A DNA stretch of 64,000 nt from Pseudotabrizicola alkalilacus (GTDB lineage Bacteria > Pseudomonadota > Alphaproteobacteria > Rhodobacterales > Rhodobacteraceae). The notes below the pieces were generated by a model. The model saw only the letters and a program-made list of their open reading frames with translations. It was not told where the DNA came from and searched no databases. How positions within the stretch are numbered: the stretch's first letter is position 1; every line of letters begins with the position of its first letter. Of this stretch, positions 62,544 through 64,000 are shown piece by piece. Location of the stretch: positions 558,001 through 622,000 of the forward strand of contig NZ_QWEY01000001.1 in the NCBI RefSeq assembly GCF_003443995.1, read 5' to 3'. The position numbers and the translations under genes were made by a program.

Positions 62544-62575
62544 CGGGGGCGCGTGAACCGCGCCCCCGTTTCTTC
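62544..62575 (+). terminator. GC hairpin with T-rich tail after dctP
   Basis: CGGGGGCGCG (62544-62553) and CGCGCCCCCG (62559-62568) form a perfect 10-bp stem with a 5-base loop, followed by TTTCTTC. In TRAP operons a hairpin after the binding-protein gene usually stops most transcripts, so that binding protein is made in excess over the membrane subunits. Confidence 0.75.
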
Positions 62576-62637
62576 TGCGCCGTGATCCTTGCTGCGGGCT
62601 GATCTGCCTGCATGACCGCTTGAACGGAGTTTCCCAC

Positions 62638-63234
62638 ATGCTCGGGTATATTCGATTTGCTGATCGGCTTTCGGCCTGGTTCGGCAAGACCTTTGGCTGG
62701 CTGGTCATCCTGATGACCTTTGGCATGGCTTATGAGGTGATGGTGCGTTACGCGTTCAACCGGCCGACGCCCTGGGCGCTGGACCTGAGTTTCATCATGT
62801 ATGGCACGGTGTTCATGATGGGCGGGGCCTATACGCTGTCGCGTGGCGGGCATGTGCGCGGGGATTTCCTGTACCGGACATGGCGACCGCAGACGCAGGC
62901 GCTGGTCGATCTGGTGCTCTATGTCCTGTTCTTCTTTCCCGGCATTCTGGCGCTGGTGTTTACCGGCTGGAAATACTCTTCCCGGTCGTGGGGGTATGCC
63001 GAAGTGTCGGTCAACAGCCCGGCAGGGATTCCGATCTATCAGTTCAAATCGGTGATCGTGGCGGCAGGTATCCTGCTGCTGATCCAAGGGCTGGCGCAGG
63101 TGTTCCGCTGCATCATCTGCATGCGGAGCGGCATCTGGCTGGAGGCTGAGGAAGATGTCGAAGAGACCGAGAAACTGCTGATCAAACAGGCCGCCGAGGC
63201 CGCTGCCGACGCTGCCGCCAAAGCCCAAAGGTAA
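62638..63234 (+). CDS. dctQ: TRAP transporter small permease subunit (DctQ)
   Basis: 198 residues from ATG 62638 (ACGGAG eight bases upstream). Four membrane helices; the DctQ signature is VMVRYAFNRPTPWALDLSF followed by MMGGAYTLSRGGHVRGDF. It stabilises the large permease and links to the binding protein. The C-terminal extension (EAEEDVEETEKLLIKQAAEA) is charged and cytoplasmic, which is a little long for DctQ. Confidence 0.93.
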   Translation: MLGYIRFADRLSAWFGKTFGWLVILMTFGMAYEVMVRYAFNRPTPWALDLSFIMYGTVFMMGGAYTLSRGGHVRGDFLYRTWRPQTQALVDLVLYVLFFFPGILALVFTGWKYSSRSWGYAEVSVNSPAGIPIYQFKSVIVAAGILLLIQGLAQVFRCIICMRSGIWLEAEEDVEETEKLLIKQAAEAAADAAAKAQR

Positions 63235-63272
63235 TCGGCCCAACCGCCGCCCCATTCCCGGAGTTCGCACAC

Positions 63273-64000
63273 GTGACCGACCCGCAAATCGCCCTCATGA
63301 TGCTGGGCATCTTCATTGCCTTTGTCTTTCTGGGTTTTCCGATTGCCTTTACGCTGATGGCGCTGGGCATTGCCTTTGGCTATTACGCCTATTTTGACCC
63401 CAGCCGGATGTGGCGGGCGTTCAACCGTCTGGGAGAGGACGCAAGCTGGTGGGACAGCACGAGTCTGTGGATCGAGGGGTTCTATAACAACCGGATCTTC
63501 GATCTGTTCGTGAACCAGACTTATACGGTGATCTCGAATGAGGTGCTGACCGCGATCCCGCTGTTCCTGTTCATGGGCTATATCGTCGAACGCGCCAATA
63601 TCGTTGACAAGCTGTTCGGCACATTGGCGATTGCCACCCGCAACATTCCCGGCTCGATGGGCGTGGCGGCACTGCTGACGTGCGCGCTGTTTGCGACGGC
63701 GACGGGGATTGTGGGTGCGGTGGTCACGCTGATGGGGCTGCTGGCGCTGCCGCAGATGCTGAAAGCGCGCTATGACCATTCCTTTGCCACCGGCATCATC
63801 TGCGCGGGCGGCACGCTGGGCATTCTGATTCCGCCGTCGATCATGCTGATCGTCTATGCGGCGTCATCGGGCGTGTCGATTGTGCGGCTCTATGCGGCGG
63901 CGTTGCTGCCGGGCTTTACGCTGGTGGGATTGTATCTGGTCTATATCGTCGGCCGGTCGATCCTGAATCCGAAACTTGCGCCAAAACCGACCAAAGAAGA
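63273..64000 (+). CDS. dctM: TRAP transporter large permease subunit (DctM), 3' partial
   Basis: The gene starts at GTG 63273 (GGAG nine bases upstream) and is still open at the window end; 242 residues are visible. Membrane helices begin ALMMLGIFIAFVFLGFPIAF. The DctM signature AIPLFLFMGYIVERANIVD and the later CAGGTLGILIPPSIMLIVYA are clear. An insert around residues 45-75 (FDPSRMWRAFNRLGEDASWW) is typical of the larger TRAP permeases. It forms the sodium-coupled translocation channel. Confidence 0.93.
   Translation, partial: MTDPQIALMMLGIFIAFVFLGFPIAFTLMALGIAFGYYAYFDPSRMWRAFNRLGEDASWWDSTSLWIEGFYNNRIFDLFVNQTYTVISNEVLTAIPLFLFMGYIVERANIVDKLFGTLAIATRNIPGSMGVAALLTCALFATATGIVGAVVTLMGLLALPQMLKARYDHSFATGIICAGGTLGILIPPSIMLIVYAASSGVSIVRLYAAALLPGFTLVGLYLVYIVGRSILNPKLAPKPTKE

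Overview
The window reads as chromosomal DNA of a GC-rich alphaproteobacterium, most likely a member of the Rhodobacterales (Rhodobacter/Roseobacter group). Three things support this. One is an RpoHII-type second heat-shock sigma factor preceded by a TGATCC-N18-TAGAA promoter of the Rhodobacter sigma-E type. Another is the pairing of a TIGR02186 protein with a TauE/SafE exporter. The third is a set of intergenic hairpins built on the AATACTCCCC...GGAG theme that I associate with this group. No rRNA, tRNA, CRISPR array, integrase or intact insertion sequence was seen.

Layout. 1-3204 is the 3' part of a very large surface-polysaccharide glycosyltransferase with three different transferase modules. 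3205-10995 is an accessory island. It contains minus-strand scraps of Mu-like head genes, a YoaK-like membrane protein, and a plus-strand run of phage tail genes: a tail-tip J-like pseudogene with 39-residue repeats and two frame breaks, an intact tail assembly chaperone, a frameshifted tail fibre and three small proteins. It ends with a protein carrying a canonical HEPN RNxxxH motif. The head and tail scraps fit a decayed RcapMu-like transposable siphophage.

11291-14814 returns to core genes: ybjN, proC, csaA-like, a 2-hydroxyacid dehydrogenase and a Hint-domain protein. 14811-23721 is a fatty-acid or branched-chain acyl-CoA degradation cluster (multifunctional beta-oxidation protein, NTF2-like protein, thiolase, GST, acyl-CoA dehydrogenase, two tandem MerR regulators, two hot-dog thioesterases). 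23729-25404 holds the TIGR02186/TauE pair. 25484-31107 is a purine nucleoside uptake and salvage operon (BMP-type binding protein, ATPase, two permeases, purine nucleoside phosphorylase) with a possible FnrL box upstream.

31299-44744 is mostly housekeeping on the minus strand: rimI, tsaB, NifU-like, a universal stress protein, an Hsp70-like ATPase, a VOC protein, trpS, murJ, glnD and an LpoA-like lipoprotein. It is interrupted by a plus-strand rhomboid-fold protein that has lost both catalytic residues. 44831-47098 is rsmI-yraN-gshB, facing comM. Further on come a GST with a C-terminal TRASH-like metal motif, cobC-cobU, rpoHII-chaN, a DJ-1/PfpI protein, coaBC-dut-moeB, an AAC(6')-like acetyltransferase, the ycjX/ycjF pair, truA and a second 2-hydroxyacid dehydrogenase. 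The last 2.6 kb is a TRAP transporter operon whose large permease runs off the window.

The most interesting parts are the phage-derived island with its repeat-driven frame breaks and HEPN candidate, the trimodular glycosyltransferase, the catalytically dead rhomboid, the GST-TRASH fusion and several palindromic regulatory or dispersed elements. I did not find a clearly new multi-gene system. The HEPN gene is the best candidate for unknown biology.
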